A stretch of DNA of 42,421 bases from an uncultured Lachnospiraceae bacterium (lineage in GTDB: Bacteria; Bacillota_A; Clostridia; Lachnospirales; Lachnospiraceae): NCBI GenBank assembly GCA_902801585.1, contig CADCIU010000026.1, positions 1-42,421 on the forward strand, written 5' to 3'. Within the stretch, counting starts at the first letter, position 1. The number at the start of each line of letters is the position of its first letter. Of this stretch, positions 33,088-41,254 are shown in pieces. Made by a program: the position numbers and the translations under genes. Below the pieces are notes generated by a model. The model saw only the letters and a list, made by a program, of their open reading frames with translations, did no database searches and was not told the DNA's origin.

Positions 33088-34079
33088 CTTTCAAGCGCCG
33101 CGGCATCGATCAGTGCCAGTTCTTCATCCGTAAAGACCGTGTTCCCGATCGCCTTGATATTGTCCAGTATCTGCGATGTCTTGGAGGCGCCGATCAGAAC
33201 AGAGGTCACTGCTCCGTCTCTCAGGATCCATGCGAGCGCCATCTCCGCCAAGGTCTGTCCTCTGCTCCCGGCGATCTCGTTCAGCTTGCGGGCTTTCTCT
33301 ATTTTGGCGTCGTCCAAGCTCTTCTCACTGAGGAACCTTCCGTCTGTGCGCACACGGCTGTCCGCCGGAATTCCGTTCAGATAGCGGTCAGTGAGCACGC
33401 CCTGCGCCAGAGGCGTGAAGCAGATGATCCCCTTTCCCAGCCTCGCCGCGGTCTCTTTGAGGCCGTTCTTCTCGATCGTGCGGTCCAAAATATTGTACCG
33501 GTTCTGGTTGATCACGAACGGAACGCGCATTTGTGTCAGGATGGCAGATGCCTTTTCCAGCGTCGGGCCGTCGTAGTTGGACAGGCCCGCATAGAGCGCC
33601 TTGCCGCTCCTGACCGCCTGCTCCAGAGCGCCCATCGTCTCCTCCAGCGGCGTGTTGGGATCCATTCTGTGGTGGTAGAAAATATCCACATACTCCAGCC
33701 CCATTCTCTTAAGGGACTGGTCCAGGCTGGCCAGCAGGTACTTGCGGCTGCCCCAGTCGCCGTAGGGGCCCTCCCACATAGTGTATCCGGCTTTGGTGGA
33801 TATGATCATCTCATCCCTGTAGGGGAGAAAATTCTCCTTAAGGATCCTGCCGAAATTCTTCTCCGCGCTGCCGGGCGCCGGGCCGTAATTATTGGCCAGG
33901 TCAAAGTGCGTGATCCCGTTGTCAAACGCTGCCTTGCAGAGCTTCTCCATATTGGCGTAAACGCCGGTGTCGCCGAAGTTGTGCCAAAGGCCCAGCGAAA
34001 CGGCAGGAAGCAGCAGGCCGCTCTTGCCGCAGCGGTTGTACTTCATCTTTTCATATCTCTTATCACTTGCGATATACAT
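33084..34079 (-). CDS. Aldo/keto reductase, YghZ-like
   Basis: NADPH-dependent TIM-barrel reductase, 331 residues. The tetrad is present: Asp in HFDLANNYG with its Tyr, Lys in STKAGYTMW, and His in DIFYHHRMD. FCFTPLAQGVL-type and SVLIGASKTSQI segments form the cofactor end. The long loop GPAPGSAEKNFGRIL matches the YghZ/Kv-beta subgroup, which reduces glyceraldehyde-3-phosphate or methylglyoxal in E. coli. Here the exact substrate is inferred only. The ATG at 34079 has GGAGG at 7 nt. It lies 42 nt downstream of the SGNH/ILEI gene, with no terminator between, so it may continue that transcript. Confidence 0.9.
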   Translation of the reverse strand: MYIASDKRYEKMKYNRCGKSGLLLPAVSLGLWHNFGDTGVYANMEKLCKAAFDNGITHFDLANNYGPAPGSAEKNFGRILKENFLPYRDEMIISTKAGYTMWEGPYGDWGSRKYLLASLDQSLKRMGLEYVDIFYHHRMDPNTPLEETMGALEQAVRSGKALYAGLSNYDGPTLEKASAILTQMRVPFVINQNRYNILDRTIEKNGLKETAARLGKGIICFTPLAQGVLTDRYLNGIPADSRVRTDGRFLSEKSLDDAKIEKARKLNEIAGSRGQTLAEMALAWILRDGAVTSVLIGASKTSQILDNIKAIGNTVFTDEELALIDAAALER

Positions 34080-34121
34080 ATCCCGTCCTCCATGACTTCG
34101 GTATGCCTTATAGCTCTCGAT

Positions 34122-35747
34122 CTACCTCGACGCCTCCAATGTCTTTCCGGTGTCGAAGCATACCTTGTCCAATATTGAGACACTCTCATTACTCACAACT
34201 ACGAAATTGATCCCGGGTTTGTCGACCGAATACTCCGTATCATCCAGCATGATCGAACTGAATCCTCCATTGTCATCGCCGATACTTCCACCGCTTCCGA
34301 TCGAGAACAGCGTTTTCCCGTCTCGAATCGAGCCGGTGCCATAGATTTCCTCAGACCCGCGCTCCTCCAGCAGCACATGCCCGCCGTCGATCACGGCAAA
34401 ATAGGAGTCGCCGCCAAGATCCCTGATATCCTCTCGAAGTCCCAGGTCCTGCAGAGCTTCGGCTATGCGTTCATCCGCCGCCGATGAGGCATCGCCTCTC
34501 ACACTCAGAAAGACGGAATACCGGTCATCCGCGAGCGCCGGCAGATAGGCGTAGATATCCTTTATGTGCATGAGTGCCGCGTCACGCATCTTCCCCTCAT
34601 AATAATTGCGAGTGTTTTCCCACTGCGGATCTTCATGGGGCTGCAGCACTGCAGAAGCGCCAATCTCCGAATTCGCACCGTTTGCAGGGTTCGCGCTGGC
34701 TGCCGGGCCTACGCTGCTTTCCGGATCTGTCAGGTACATGCCCAACCGGTGTGTGACCTTCTGCGCTCCCCAGACGCTCGAATGCTCTTCATCGGCATTG
34801 TCCGTCTTAAAGTCATACTGCATCTGTTCGATCACTTCTGCCGTATTGAAATCGAAAAACTCGACGCCCTGCTCATTGGCAAATGCCTGAATCGCGGCAT
34901 GTTTGGAGAGCGTCGCGTCTGTGGACGGCGTCAGCGTCAGGATCAGCCGGATCTTCTTCTCTCTGCAGAGGTCCGCGATCCGCTCCATGTATTCCTTCAT
35001 GGCGGGGACCATCTCTGCGGCGTCTGCCTTTTCCCGGTCCGGATCATACGGCCTGTAGTCCTCGATATTGCAATAATAGCGGAAAGCCGCCGTGTATCCC
35101 ATCAGGCCGCTCCTCTTCGCGATCTCTCCTGCCGTGAAGTCCTCCTCATGGAGTTCTTTCCACCTGTCGTGATATCGAATATTGGGGACGAAGCTCTCCC
35201 ATTCATAGGACTCCGGCTCGATCTCGCAGAGCGCCCGGATCGCATCAATCCTGTTGCGCGTCCAGTGCATGTAGTTGAGCGATTTCTGGCATGCGGATTC
35301 CGACGTATTGGACGGATTGTGAAAACGCTCGAAAGCGAATATGCACTCCAGCACGACCACAGACGGGGATTGTGTCCTGAGCGCCTCCTTCAGCCAGAAA
35401 TAATTCAGGACCAGGTTCTGGTTCCCCATTCCGAGATTGTAACTTGTGATCCCGTATTCGTCGTACAGCACCTGAGGGCAGAAACCGGCATACGTGTGGC
35501 TGCTCCCCAGAAAGAGCACGTCAGCCGTATTCTTGTCAAGGTCGTAGAGGCCGCCGTATGTCGGTACAGGGGAAAGCCATTCCCTTGTGTAGTTTTTGGG
35601 CACCATAATACCGACTGCGCAGCGAATGCAAAATATAGCTGCCAGCACGAATGCCGTACATTTGATAAGACTCCTGAACCTGTTTTCCACCTTTAACCGC
35701 TTAAAAACCTCCGTAAATAAATGCCTTCGCATCATAACCGAATCCAT
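34122..35747 (-). CDS. SGNH-like exported protein with C-terminal ILEI-type domain, partner of the MBOAT
   Basis: 541 residues. One membrane anchor at about 27-48 precedes a long outer part. Residues 75-340 resemble DltD/AlgJ/AlgX-type SGNH proteins that complete O-acylation outside the membrane: VLFLGSSHTYAGF with probable nucleophile Ser82, LGMGNQNLVLNYFWLKEAL, and EEHSSVWGAQKVT late in the domain. Residues about 407-541 look like the interleukin-like EMT-inducer (ILEI) domain known from FAM3 and POMGNT1: RYSVFLSVRGDAS, DSYFAVIDGG, then GINFVVVSNESVSILDKVCF. Start is uncertain: it overlaps the MBOAT gene by 47 nt if ATG 35747 is used; GTG 35690 would avoid this. Function beyond O-acylation is inference. 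Confidence 0.72.
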   Translation of the reverse strand: MDSVMMRRHLFTEVFKRLKVENRFRSLIKCTAFVLAAIFCIRCAVGIMVPKNYTREWLSPVPTYGGLYDLDKNTADVLFLGSSHTYAGFCPQVLYDEYGITSYNLGMGNQNLVLNYFWLKEALRTQSPSVVVLECIFAFERFHNPSNTSESACQKSLNYMHWTRNRIDAIRALCEIEPESYEWESFVPNIRYHDRWKELHEEDFTAGEIAKRSGLMGYTAAFRYYCNIEDYRPYDPDREKADAAEMVPAMKEYMERIADLCREKKIRLILTLTPSTDATLSKHAAIQAFANEQGVEFFDFNTAEVIEQMQYDFKTDNADEEHSSVWGAQKVTHRLGMYLTDPESSVGPAASANPANGANSEIGASAVLQPHEDPQWENTRNYYEGKMRDAALMHIKDIYAYLPALADDRYSVFLSVRGDASSAADERIAEALQDLGLREDIRDLGGDSYFAVIDGGHVLLEERGSEEIYGTGSIRDGKTLFSIGSGGSIGDDNGGFSSIMLDDTEYSVDKPGINFVVVSNESVSILDKVCFDTGKTLEASR

Positions 35748-37134
35748 AAGTGCCGTAGATCATGACAACGAGGATCGCCCCGATCAGGATGGTCCACCTC
35801 ACGATGAGATGCTGCTTAAGGATCCACCCGCTGACTGCTGTTCTGGTCCTCAGATAACTGACCGCAAACAGCACAACAATAGAATGCATAAGAACACTCC
35901 ACTCTTTGATGTCAAGTCCCAGCGAATAGAGGGAGTCGTCCCAAAAGATCCAGTAATTGTGCACCGTGAAAATGCTCTTGATCATTCTAAGGCCCGTGCC
36001 CAGGCTCGGCGCCCTGAAAATGATCCATGCCAGCATGACCAGAAAGAAGGTTCCCGCTGACTTGATGATGTGCCTGAGGTAAGAGTCTTTCCCGATCTTC
36101 ACGGCGCTGTATATTTTGTCACGCAGCCTGAAAGTAAATTCTCCCGCGATCTGGTAGAACGCGTGCAGAAGTCCCCAAAAGATGAAGCGGAAAGAGCCTC
36201 CGTGCCAGATTCCGCTGACAATGAAGGTAAGGATCAGGTTGATATACTTAAAGGCCTTTCCCCTGCGGTTTCCTCCCAGCGGAATATACACGTAGTCCCT
36301 GAGCCACGTACTCAGGGAAATATGCCATCTCCGCCAGAAGTCCTTGATCGACGTGGCAAAATACGGCTGTTCAAAGTTGTTGACAATATCGATCCCGAAG
36401 CACTTTGCAGCGCCGCGGGACAGATATACACAGGACATGAAGTCTGTATAAAGCTGGATGCTGTAAAGGCATCCGGCTGTGAGCGCGTACATGCCCTTAT
36501 AGCTCTCCGGATCACTAAAAAGCGTATCGACCACCACGGCCGCTTTGTCCGCGATCATGAACTTCAGGAAAAAGCCCCATACGATCAGATGGAAGCCTCT
36601 TACGATATTCTCTTCTTTAAGCTTATGCGGCGCGATGAGCTGGTCCGCCAGCTGGCTGTAACGAGGGATCGGTCCCTGGATGATCTGCGGAAAGAACGAG
36701 ATGAAGAGCATGTACTTGAGGAGATTCCTCTGCGCCCTGATCTTTCCCCGGTAAATATCAGCCAGATAAGCGATCATCTGCAGCGTAAAGAACGATGCTC
36801 CCACAGGAAGCGCTATGCTTCTGAGGTCTCTGTGCAGGATCGATGTAGCTGTGATCTCCAGTGCCTTGGAGGCCAGGAGCGGCGCCGCGGACAGAGCGAT
36901 GCCGGCCGCCGTCACGATCCCTCTCCCGGACCTCTCGATCAAAAGCCCGAAAACATAGCTGATCAGGATCATCATAAGGAAGGTCCCCATCATCACCGGA
37001 CTTCCCGAAAGGAGCAGGTAAAAGTACAGACTGCCGGCAAGGAGCACCGTCCATCGGATCCTGCCCGGCATTATATAATACAGAACAAGGATCGCAGCCA
37101 GTAATATGTAATAAAAAAACGAAGTATATGTCAT
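35701..37134 (-). CDS. MBOAT-family membrane O-acyltransferase (AlgI/DltB-like)
   Basis: 477-residue multipass protein that moves acyl groups across the membrane for transfer to a cell-surface polymer. The signature block is complete: SIKDFWRRWHISLSTWLRDY, then YIPLGGNRRGK and the catalytic-histidine segment IVSGIWHGGSFRFIFWGLLH. Around ten membrane helices are visible, from the first residue on. The ATG at 37134 begins 7 nt after hflC and has a weak ribosome site, suggesting coupling. The adjacent SGNH-ILEI gene supplies the expected outer partner. The polymer (exopolysaccharide, teichoic acid or peptidoglycan) cannot be told. Confidence 0.93.
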   Translation of the reverse strand: MTYTSFFYYILLAAILVLYYIMPGRIRWTVLLAGSLYFYLLLSGSPVMMGTFLMMILISYVFGLLIERSGRGIVTAAGIALSAAPLLASKALEITATSILHRDLRSIALPVGASFFTLQMIAYLADIYRGKIRAQRNLLKYMLFISFFPQIIQGPIPRYSQLADQLIAPHKLKEENIVRGFHLIVWGFFLKFMIADKAAVVVDTLFSDPESYKGMYALTAGCLYSIQLYTDFMSCVYLSRGAAKCFGIDIVNNFEQPYFATSIKDFWRRWHISLSTWLRDYVYIPLGGNRRGKAFKYINLILTFIVSGIWHGGSFRFIFWGLLHAFYQIAGEFTFRLRDKIYSAVKIGKDSYLRHIIKSAGTFFLVMLAWIIFRAPSLGTGLRMIKSIFTVHNYWIFWDDSLYSLGLDIKEWSVLMHSIVVLFAVSYLRTRTAVSGWILKQHLIVRWTILIGAILVVMIYGTYGFGYDAKAFIYGGF

Positions 37135-37140
37135 GTTTAC

Positions 37141-38190
37141 TCAGTCTTCAACTCCGGTCGATGTTTCACCGTTTCCTTCAAAAATACTTGCCAGCGGAGA
37201 ATCGCTGTCCAAAAACAGTGTCGTATTTCCGTTCTTCAGACTCTTCTTTGCCGCATCCAGCTGGCGCACGAACAGATAGAATTCCGCCTTTTCCGGATCA
37301 TTATAGGCATCGGAGAGGATCCGCATGTACTCCGCTTCACCTTCCGCTTCCAGCTGGTCGGCTTTGGCTTCCGCCTCGGAGAGCATGACCTCCGTCTCCT
37401 TGTCTGTCGTATTGCGGATCTTCTGGGCTTCCGATTCGCCCTGTGCCTTATAAGCGGCCGCAATGTTCTTGCGCTCCGTGATCATTCGGTTGTAGACAGC
37501 ATCTTTGTTCTCATCGGGAAGATCCAGCTTCTTGATCTTGACCATCTGAATCTCTATTCCGTATTGTTCCGGATCGTAGTCCCGGTCCAGCTGCTCCAGT
37601 ATCTTGGACGAAAGGGAGATGACGCGCGTATTCTCATCGATCTTTTTCATCCCGTCATCCGTCTCCTGCGTCTCCTGCGTCTCTTCCTCTTCCTGCAGTT
37701 CGTCAGAAGTGATATCTTCCACTTCCAGATCGGGGAGGCCGTCTTCCGACTCACCTTTTTCCAGCGCCGCATCGCGGGAAGCGATCAACTCTTCCTGAGA
37801 AGTAGAGGATACCGTAGCCTTGAGCGCGCCGTACACCATAGCGCTGATCTTATTCTCCGCGCTGGACCTGGAGGCGTTGAGCGTTTGCGTGAACTTGACG
37901 GGGTCAGTGACTCTCCAGACGATATAGGCGTCGACTTCCATCTTTTTCTTATCCGACGTGTAGATCTCCGTCGGCGCAATGTCATATAGCTGTCTGGCTT
38001 TCGAAATGGTGGTCTCACTCTGGACCACCGGGACTCGCAGGGAGAATCCCGGTTCCGTGGTGACGCGCGATATTTTGCCCATGGTCTTAATGACCTTGTA
38101 CTCATTGGGATAGGTAATGACAGAAGCTGCGCTGATCACGACGAGCACTGCAATGATCAGGATCAGAACAATACCTGCATGTTTTTTCAT
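37141..38190 (-). CDS. hflC: HflC-like SPFH (prohibitin-type) membrane protein
   Basis: 349 residues, one N-terminal membrane helix (about 7-26), SPFH domain (YPNEYKVIKTMGKISRV to IVWRVTDPVKFTQTL), then a long coiled-coil rich in Lys/Glu/Ala (ERKNIAAAYKAQGESEAQKI, EAEAKADQLEAEGEAEYMRI). HflK/HflC form a cage that regulates the FtsH protease in bacteria. Residues about 143-188 are a strongly acidic insert (DLEVEDITSDELQEEEETQE and neighbours) in the middle of the SPFH domain, absent from E. coli HflC. The ATG overlaps the hflK stop (ATGA). The following MBOAT gene starts 7 nt beyond the stop. Confidence 0.9.
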   Translation of the reverse strand: MKKHAGIVLILIIAVLVVISAASVITYPNEYKVIKTMGKISRVTTEPGFSLRVPVVQSETTISKARQLYDIAPTEIYTSDKKKMEVDAYIVWRVTDPVKFTQTLNASRSSAENKISAMVYGALKATVSSTSQEELIASRDAALEKGESEDGLPDLEVEDITSDELQEEEETQETQETDDGMKKIDENTRVISLSSKILEQLDRDYDPEQYGIEIQMVKIKKLDLPDENKDAVYNRMITERKNIAAAYKAQGESEAQKIRNTTDKETEVMLSEAEAKADQLEAEGEAEYMRILSDAYNDPEKAEFYLFVRQLDAAKKSLKNGNTTLFLDSDSPLASIFEGNGETSTGVED

Positions 38191-39284
38191 TTCTCCTCAC
38201 CTCCTGCCTGCTCCGTCTCCTGTCCCTTCGTCTCTCCGGAGGCGAAACTGCCGTCCAGATCGCCCAGATACATGCGCTGCGTCGATCCTTCTCCGTCGTT
38301 GTTGATCACGATCTTCAAATTGGGAAGAATATCCTCCATCGCTTCGTAGAACATGCGCTGCCGCGTGATGAGCGGATATTTGACATATTCCCCGTACTCG
38401 CTGTTAAAACGCGCGACCTGTCCGTTTGCCTCATTGATCCTTGCAGTCTTATTGGCCTCAGCTTTCTGGATGATCTTATCCGCCTTTGCTTCCGCTGCCG
38501 GGATCTGCTCATTCCGGTACTGGTTGGCTTCGTTCAATGCGGATTCCTTGTTCTGTCTCGCATTCTCGACCTCCGAAAAGGCTTCTTTGATCTGTTCCGT
38601 GGGAGGTTCCACATCCTGAATGGAAATATCGATCAGGGAAAGCCCTATGTTCTCCTCTTCCAGTTCCTGCATCACTATGTTCTTGATGTTCTGCTGGATA
38701 TCCGATTTGCCGGTCGTCAGCGCCGAATCGACCGTATAAGCGCTCACTGTCCCGCGGATCGTGCTCTGGACCAGATTCTTTAATAAGAGTTCCGGCTCTT
38801 CCGCCGCATACATATATTGAATGGGATCCGTCACCTGATATGTGACGTAAAAATCGATATCTACAAAGTTCATGTCTGAAGTGATCATGGTCGATTCGCT
38901 CTCGACATTGCGGTAGGTGCCGTCGCTTCCCTCAACATAGCCGACCTCAAAGCTGCGGACCGTCGTGCTGATCTTTGTCACATCCTGCAGAAAAGGGATC
39001 TTGAACTGCAGTCCCTTGTTGTTGTTGACGGAAGCCTTCCCGAGTGTCGTGATGACCGCGCTCTCTGTCTCAGAGAGAATATAGAACGAATTCATCACAA
39101 CACTGACCAGAAAGAACACAGCAAGTACAGGCAGCAGGATCATGGCGATCCGGTTCCCCATCTCAGCCTTATTCCCGTTCCCGCCGGGGCCCGCCGCTCC
39201 GCCGCCGGCCTTATTTGTGCTGCCGGACGTGCTGTCTCCCTGTGTGCCTTTCGGTCCGCGCTTAAGAAAATCTCTGATTTGCAT
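38187..39284 (-). CDS. hflK: HflK-like SPFH (prohibitin-type) membrane protein
   Basis: 365 residues. A Gly/Ser/Asn-rich cytoplasmic head (about 1-42), one membrane helix (about 45-68), SPFH domain (ILSETESAVITTLGKASVNN, LQFKIPFLQDVTKISTTVRS, VTYQVTDPIQYMYAAEEPEL) and a C-terminal coiled coil (ENARQNKESALNEANQYRNE, then KADKIIQKAEANKTARINEA) match HflK. It partners the HflC-like protein in a membrane ring that guards FtsH. The ATG at 39284 has GGGAG 7 nt upstream; an ATG six codons earlier precedes that site and is rejected. It lies 70 nt after the 25-codon membrane peptide. Confidence 0.92.
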   Translation of the reverse strand: MQIRDFLKRGPKGTQGDSTSGSTNKAGGGAAGPGGNGNKAEMGNRIAMILLPVLAVFFLVSVVMNSFYILSETESAVITTLGKASVNNNKGLQFKIPFLQDVTKISTTVRSFEVGYVEGSDGTYRNVESESTMITSDMNFVDIDFYVTYQVTDPIQYMYAAEEPELLLKNLVQSTIRGTVSAYTVDSALTTGKSDIQQNIKNIVMQELEEENIGLSLIDISIQDVEPPTEQIKEAFSEVENARQNKESALNEANQYRNEQIPAAEAKADKIIQKAEANKTARINEANGQVARFNSEYGEYVKYPLITRQRMFYEAMEDILPNLKIVINNDGEGSTQRMYLGDLDGSFASGETKGQETEQAGGEEK

Positions 39285-39354
39285 GACGCCGCTCCCTTCC
39301 ATTACTTATACTTACTCCGATGCCTTATCTCAATTCCTGATCCGATCCCACATC

Positions 39355-39432
39355 TCAGTGCATCATTAAAAAAATCGGGATCTGCAGGATCAGAATAAAG
39401 CCGACCAGAATCCAAAACATCTTTTTGTCCAT
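39355..39432 (-). CDS. 25-residue single-helix membrane peptide upstream of hflK
   Basis: MDKK then one uninterrupted hydrophobic helix (MFWILVGFILILQIPIFLMMH). A consensus GGAGG lies 7 nt before the ATG at 39432, better than for several large genes nearby. The frame is open further upstream, but that part is made of low-complexity repeats (IVIKMTAIKMTAM). It sits 70 nt before hflK and behind a promoter, so it would be first gene of the hflKC transcript. Family not recognised; a role as a small regulator of the HflKC/FtsH complex is a guess from position only. It could instead be an untranslated leader. Confidence 0.55.
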   Translation of the reverse strand: MDKKMFWILVGFILILQIPIFLMMH

Positions 39433-39498
39433 GATAACCTCCATCTCAGAAAACCCGCTTTTCTGCATCGCAGTCATTTTTATCGCTGTCATTTTTAT

Positions 39499-39539
39499 CA
39501 CAATCATTATCATTATAACAATCCCTCCCTGCAATGCAA
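39499..39539 (-). promoter_or_regulatory. Promoter of the hflKC transcript with a Fur-box-like operator
   Basis: On the minus strand -35 TTGCAT (39539-39534), 16-bp spacer, -10 TATAAT (39517-39512). Overlapping the -10, 39499-39517 (plus strand CACAATCATTATCATTATA) matches the 19-bp Fur box GATAATGATTATCATTATC at 15 positions by eye, suggesting iron-dependent or other Fur-family control. The AT-rich base composition makes chance matches easier, so the operator is tentative; the promoter itself is good. Confidence 0.55.
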
Positions 39540-39565
39540 AGCCGTGAATCAGCGGCTCCGCACAT

Positions 39566-39613
39566 AAAAACCACCGTGCGGGATGACGGATATCGTCCCG
39601 CACGGTGGTTTTT
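39566..39613 (-). terminator. Terminator of the mannitol operon (bidirectional structure)
   Basis: A perfect 18-bp stem (39566-39583 with 39596-39613; core CCACCGTGCGGGA/TCCCGCACGGTGG) bordered by A5 and T5, so a U-run follows in both directions. It lies 140 nt after the mtlD stop and separates mtlD from the hflKC promoter. Confidence 0.9.
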
Positions 39614-39752
39614 GTGAATTTCCTGACAGCTGTTTATTAAGATACGCTTTACCTCTTTACATTATATTGAAAAACGTATTGCCCTTTAAATAAAGCCCGG
39701 ACAAATGCTTGGGGGAGGGGGACACATGCCCGGGCGCAGGTCTAATTGCTGT

Positions 39753-40907
39753 TTATGCCAGTTTCTTATACTCTTCCAGAATGACATTATACATCCGGCT
39801 TCCTTCCGCAACACCGGTGTACTTGACGATCGCCGCCTCTACGCCGTTGTCGGCGATGAACTTCTGCAGTTCGTCCGCCTGCGGATCATCTTCCGCCTTG
39901 AACTTGAGAGCGCATGCAACGCCCTTAAGAAGGTGGAAATTATCAAGGCCGTACTCTTCGCACTGATTTGCAGGTCCCATGATACGGTCATTGGGAGAGA
40001 TCTTGCGGATGGGCTCGCGGGATACACGGGCGATGGGATCAACAACACCGGGTGTGGTGAAGCGCTTGATCATCATTGTCTCCATGTAATTCACAAGATC
40101 CTCGTGTGCGAAACCGTATTTCTTCTCCAGCGCGGAAGCAGATTCAAGCATAGCACTGCGGATGTCGGGAAGCAGATCGGGGTCGCGCAGAGCGTCCTGA
40201 ACGATCTCATAGCCCTTGATCGCCTGGCCGTAATAACCTGCGATCGCGTGGCCGCAGTTAATGATGTAGATCTTTCTCTGCAGATACATCATCAGGTCAT
40301 CCACATATTCTGCGCCCTTGATCGGTTCGGAATCGGGATCGATGAGCTTGCCTCTCTCGATCGCCAGCTCAAACGCGTCGCCGATCTCGATGCCTTCTTT
40401 GCCGTTATGCACGCCGCCAAAGACCATGCGGTCGACAGCTGTGTTGGGATAAACACCGATCTCATCGATCTGCTCTGCAGTGAGGATCCCGGTCTCGATC
40501 ATCGCTTTTTTAAGAATGTCGGTGCCCATGATCGCGTTCTCGCAAGCCATTACAGTCACCTTGTCACCGCCCTGTTCCAGTCTCTTCTTGAGACCCTGTG
40601 TCAGAAGAGGAGCGATCTTGGGAAGGTTCGTCGCCATAACAGAAGTTGTGATGACCTCCGCCTCGCAGATGGCATCGATGATCTTCTCGGGCTCTTTGAT
40701 ATTGGAATATGCGATCACGTGATCGATGATCTTTTCCTCATAATCGTGATCGATGAGGAAAAGCGGATACTGATGCTCTTTGTTTACGATATCCACGAGT
40801 GCGTCCACGACATCGCCGAAGACGATCTCAAATCCACTGTCATGCAGCAGCTCTGCAATGAAACCCCTTCCGATTTTACCTGCGCCAAAATGTACTGCTT
40901 TTTTCAT
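39753..40907 (-). CDS. mtlD: Mannitol-1-phosphate 5-dehydrogenase
   Basis: NAD+-dependent cytoplasmic enzyme oxidising mannitol-1-phosphate to fructose-6-phosphate; 384 residues, the usual length. The N-terminal Rossmann motif is KAVHFGAGKIGRGFIAELL; later signature segments are MACENAIMGTDILKKAM, YPNTAVDRMV, INCGHAIAGYYGQAIKGYE and the catalytic-lysine and histidine-containing helices around it. The ATG at 40907 follows AAAGGAGA. It is downstream of mtlA by 347 nt with a duplicated leader between, an E. coli-like mtlA-mtlD order without mtlF or mtlR in view. Confidence 0.96.
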   Translation of the reverse strand: MKKAVHFGAGKIGRGFIAELLHDSGFEIVFGDVVDALVDIVNKEHQYPLFLIDHDYEEKIIDHVIAYSNIKEPEKIIDAICEAEVITTSVMATNLPKIAPLLTQGLKKRLEQGGDKVTVMACENAIMGTDILKKAMIETGILTAEQIDEIGVYPNTAVDRMVFGGVHNGKEGIEIGDAFELAIERGKLIDPDSEPIKGAEYVDDLMMYLQRKIYIINCGHAIAGYYGQAIKGYEIVQDALRDPDLLPDIRSAMLESASALEKKYGFAHEDLVNYMETMMIKRFTTPGVVDPIARVSREPIRKISPNDRIMGPANQCEEYGLDNFHLLKGVACALKFKAEDDPQADELQKFIADNGVEAAIVKYTGVAEGSRMYNVILEEYKKLA

Positions 40908-40988
40908 GGTTCATTCTCCTTTTTTGAGCGAACTTAATAAAACCCGGCCTTTTTTGCTCCTTTTGGGGTGCACTTAAGAAAACCCGGC
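40908..40988 (-). repeat. Duplicated 40-bp leader unit containing the mtlD ribosome site
   Basis: Minus-strand unit 1 (40988-40949) and unit 2 (40948-40908) both begin GCCGGGTTTT, continue with a shared TTAAGT, and reach AAAAGGAG. The second GGAG is the working mtlD ribosome site, the first is an unused copy 40 nt upstream. The plus-strand shared motif is AACCCGGC at 40941-40948 and 40981-40988. Confidence 0.75.
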
Positions 40989-41254
40989 TCCGGGAGCTTT
41001 TGCAGGTTCCGAGAAAAGTGTCTGTTATACTTGATGTCAAATACTGTTTCTGTTGAAAGATTAGTCAGTCAACTGTGCCTGAAGATTAGTCCGTTGGTTA
41101 TGTTTATGATCTGTTAAGTTATAAAGATGTGCGCAGGTCTTTCTTTTTTCGGCGGACGCAGGCGATGCTGCGCCCGCCAAAGTTCAATTCTTCAGACCCG
41201 CTGCCCTGTTCTCAGATCCGGCCGGACGGATCACAGCCCCGTCCGGCAGTTCCA
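40989..41254 (-). promoter_or_regulatory. mtlA-mtlD spacer with minor repeats and hairpins
   Basis: No gene is seen. It holds a 9-bp hairpin GCCGGACGG/CCGTCCGGC (41221-41229 with 41239-41247) just after the mtlA stop without a U-run, an imperfect hairpin at 41152-41179, two copies of AGATTAGTC about 30 nt apart (near 41058 and 41086), and TTGACA on the minus strand at 41040-41035 with only a poor -10. An internal promoter or an mRNA processing site is possible. Confidence 0.4.

Noticed and set aside
41152..41179. Imperfect GC hairpin in the mtl spacer as mtlA terminator
   Set aside because: On the minus strand it is followed by A residues rather than a U-run, and mtlD lies downstream in the same direction.
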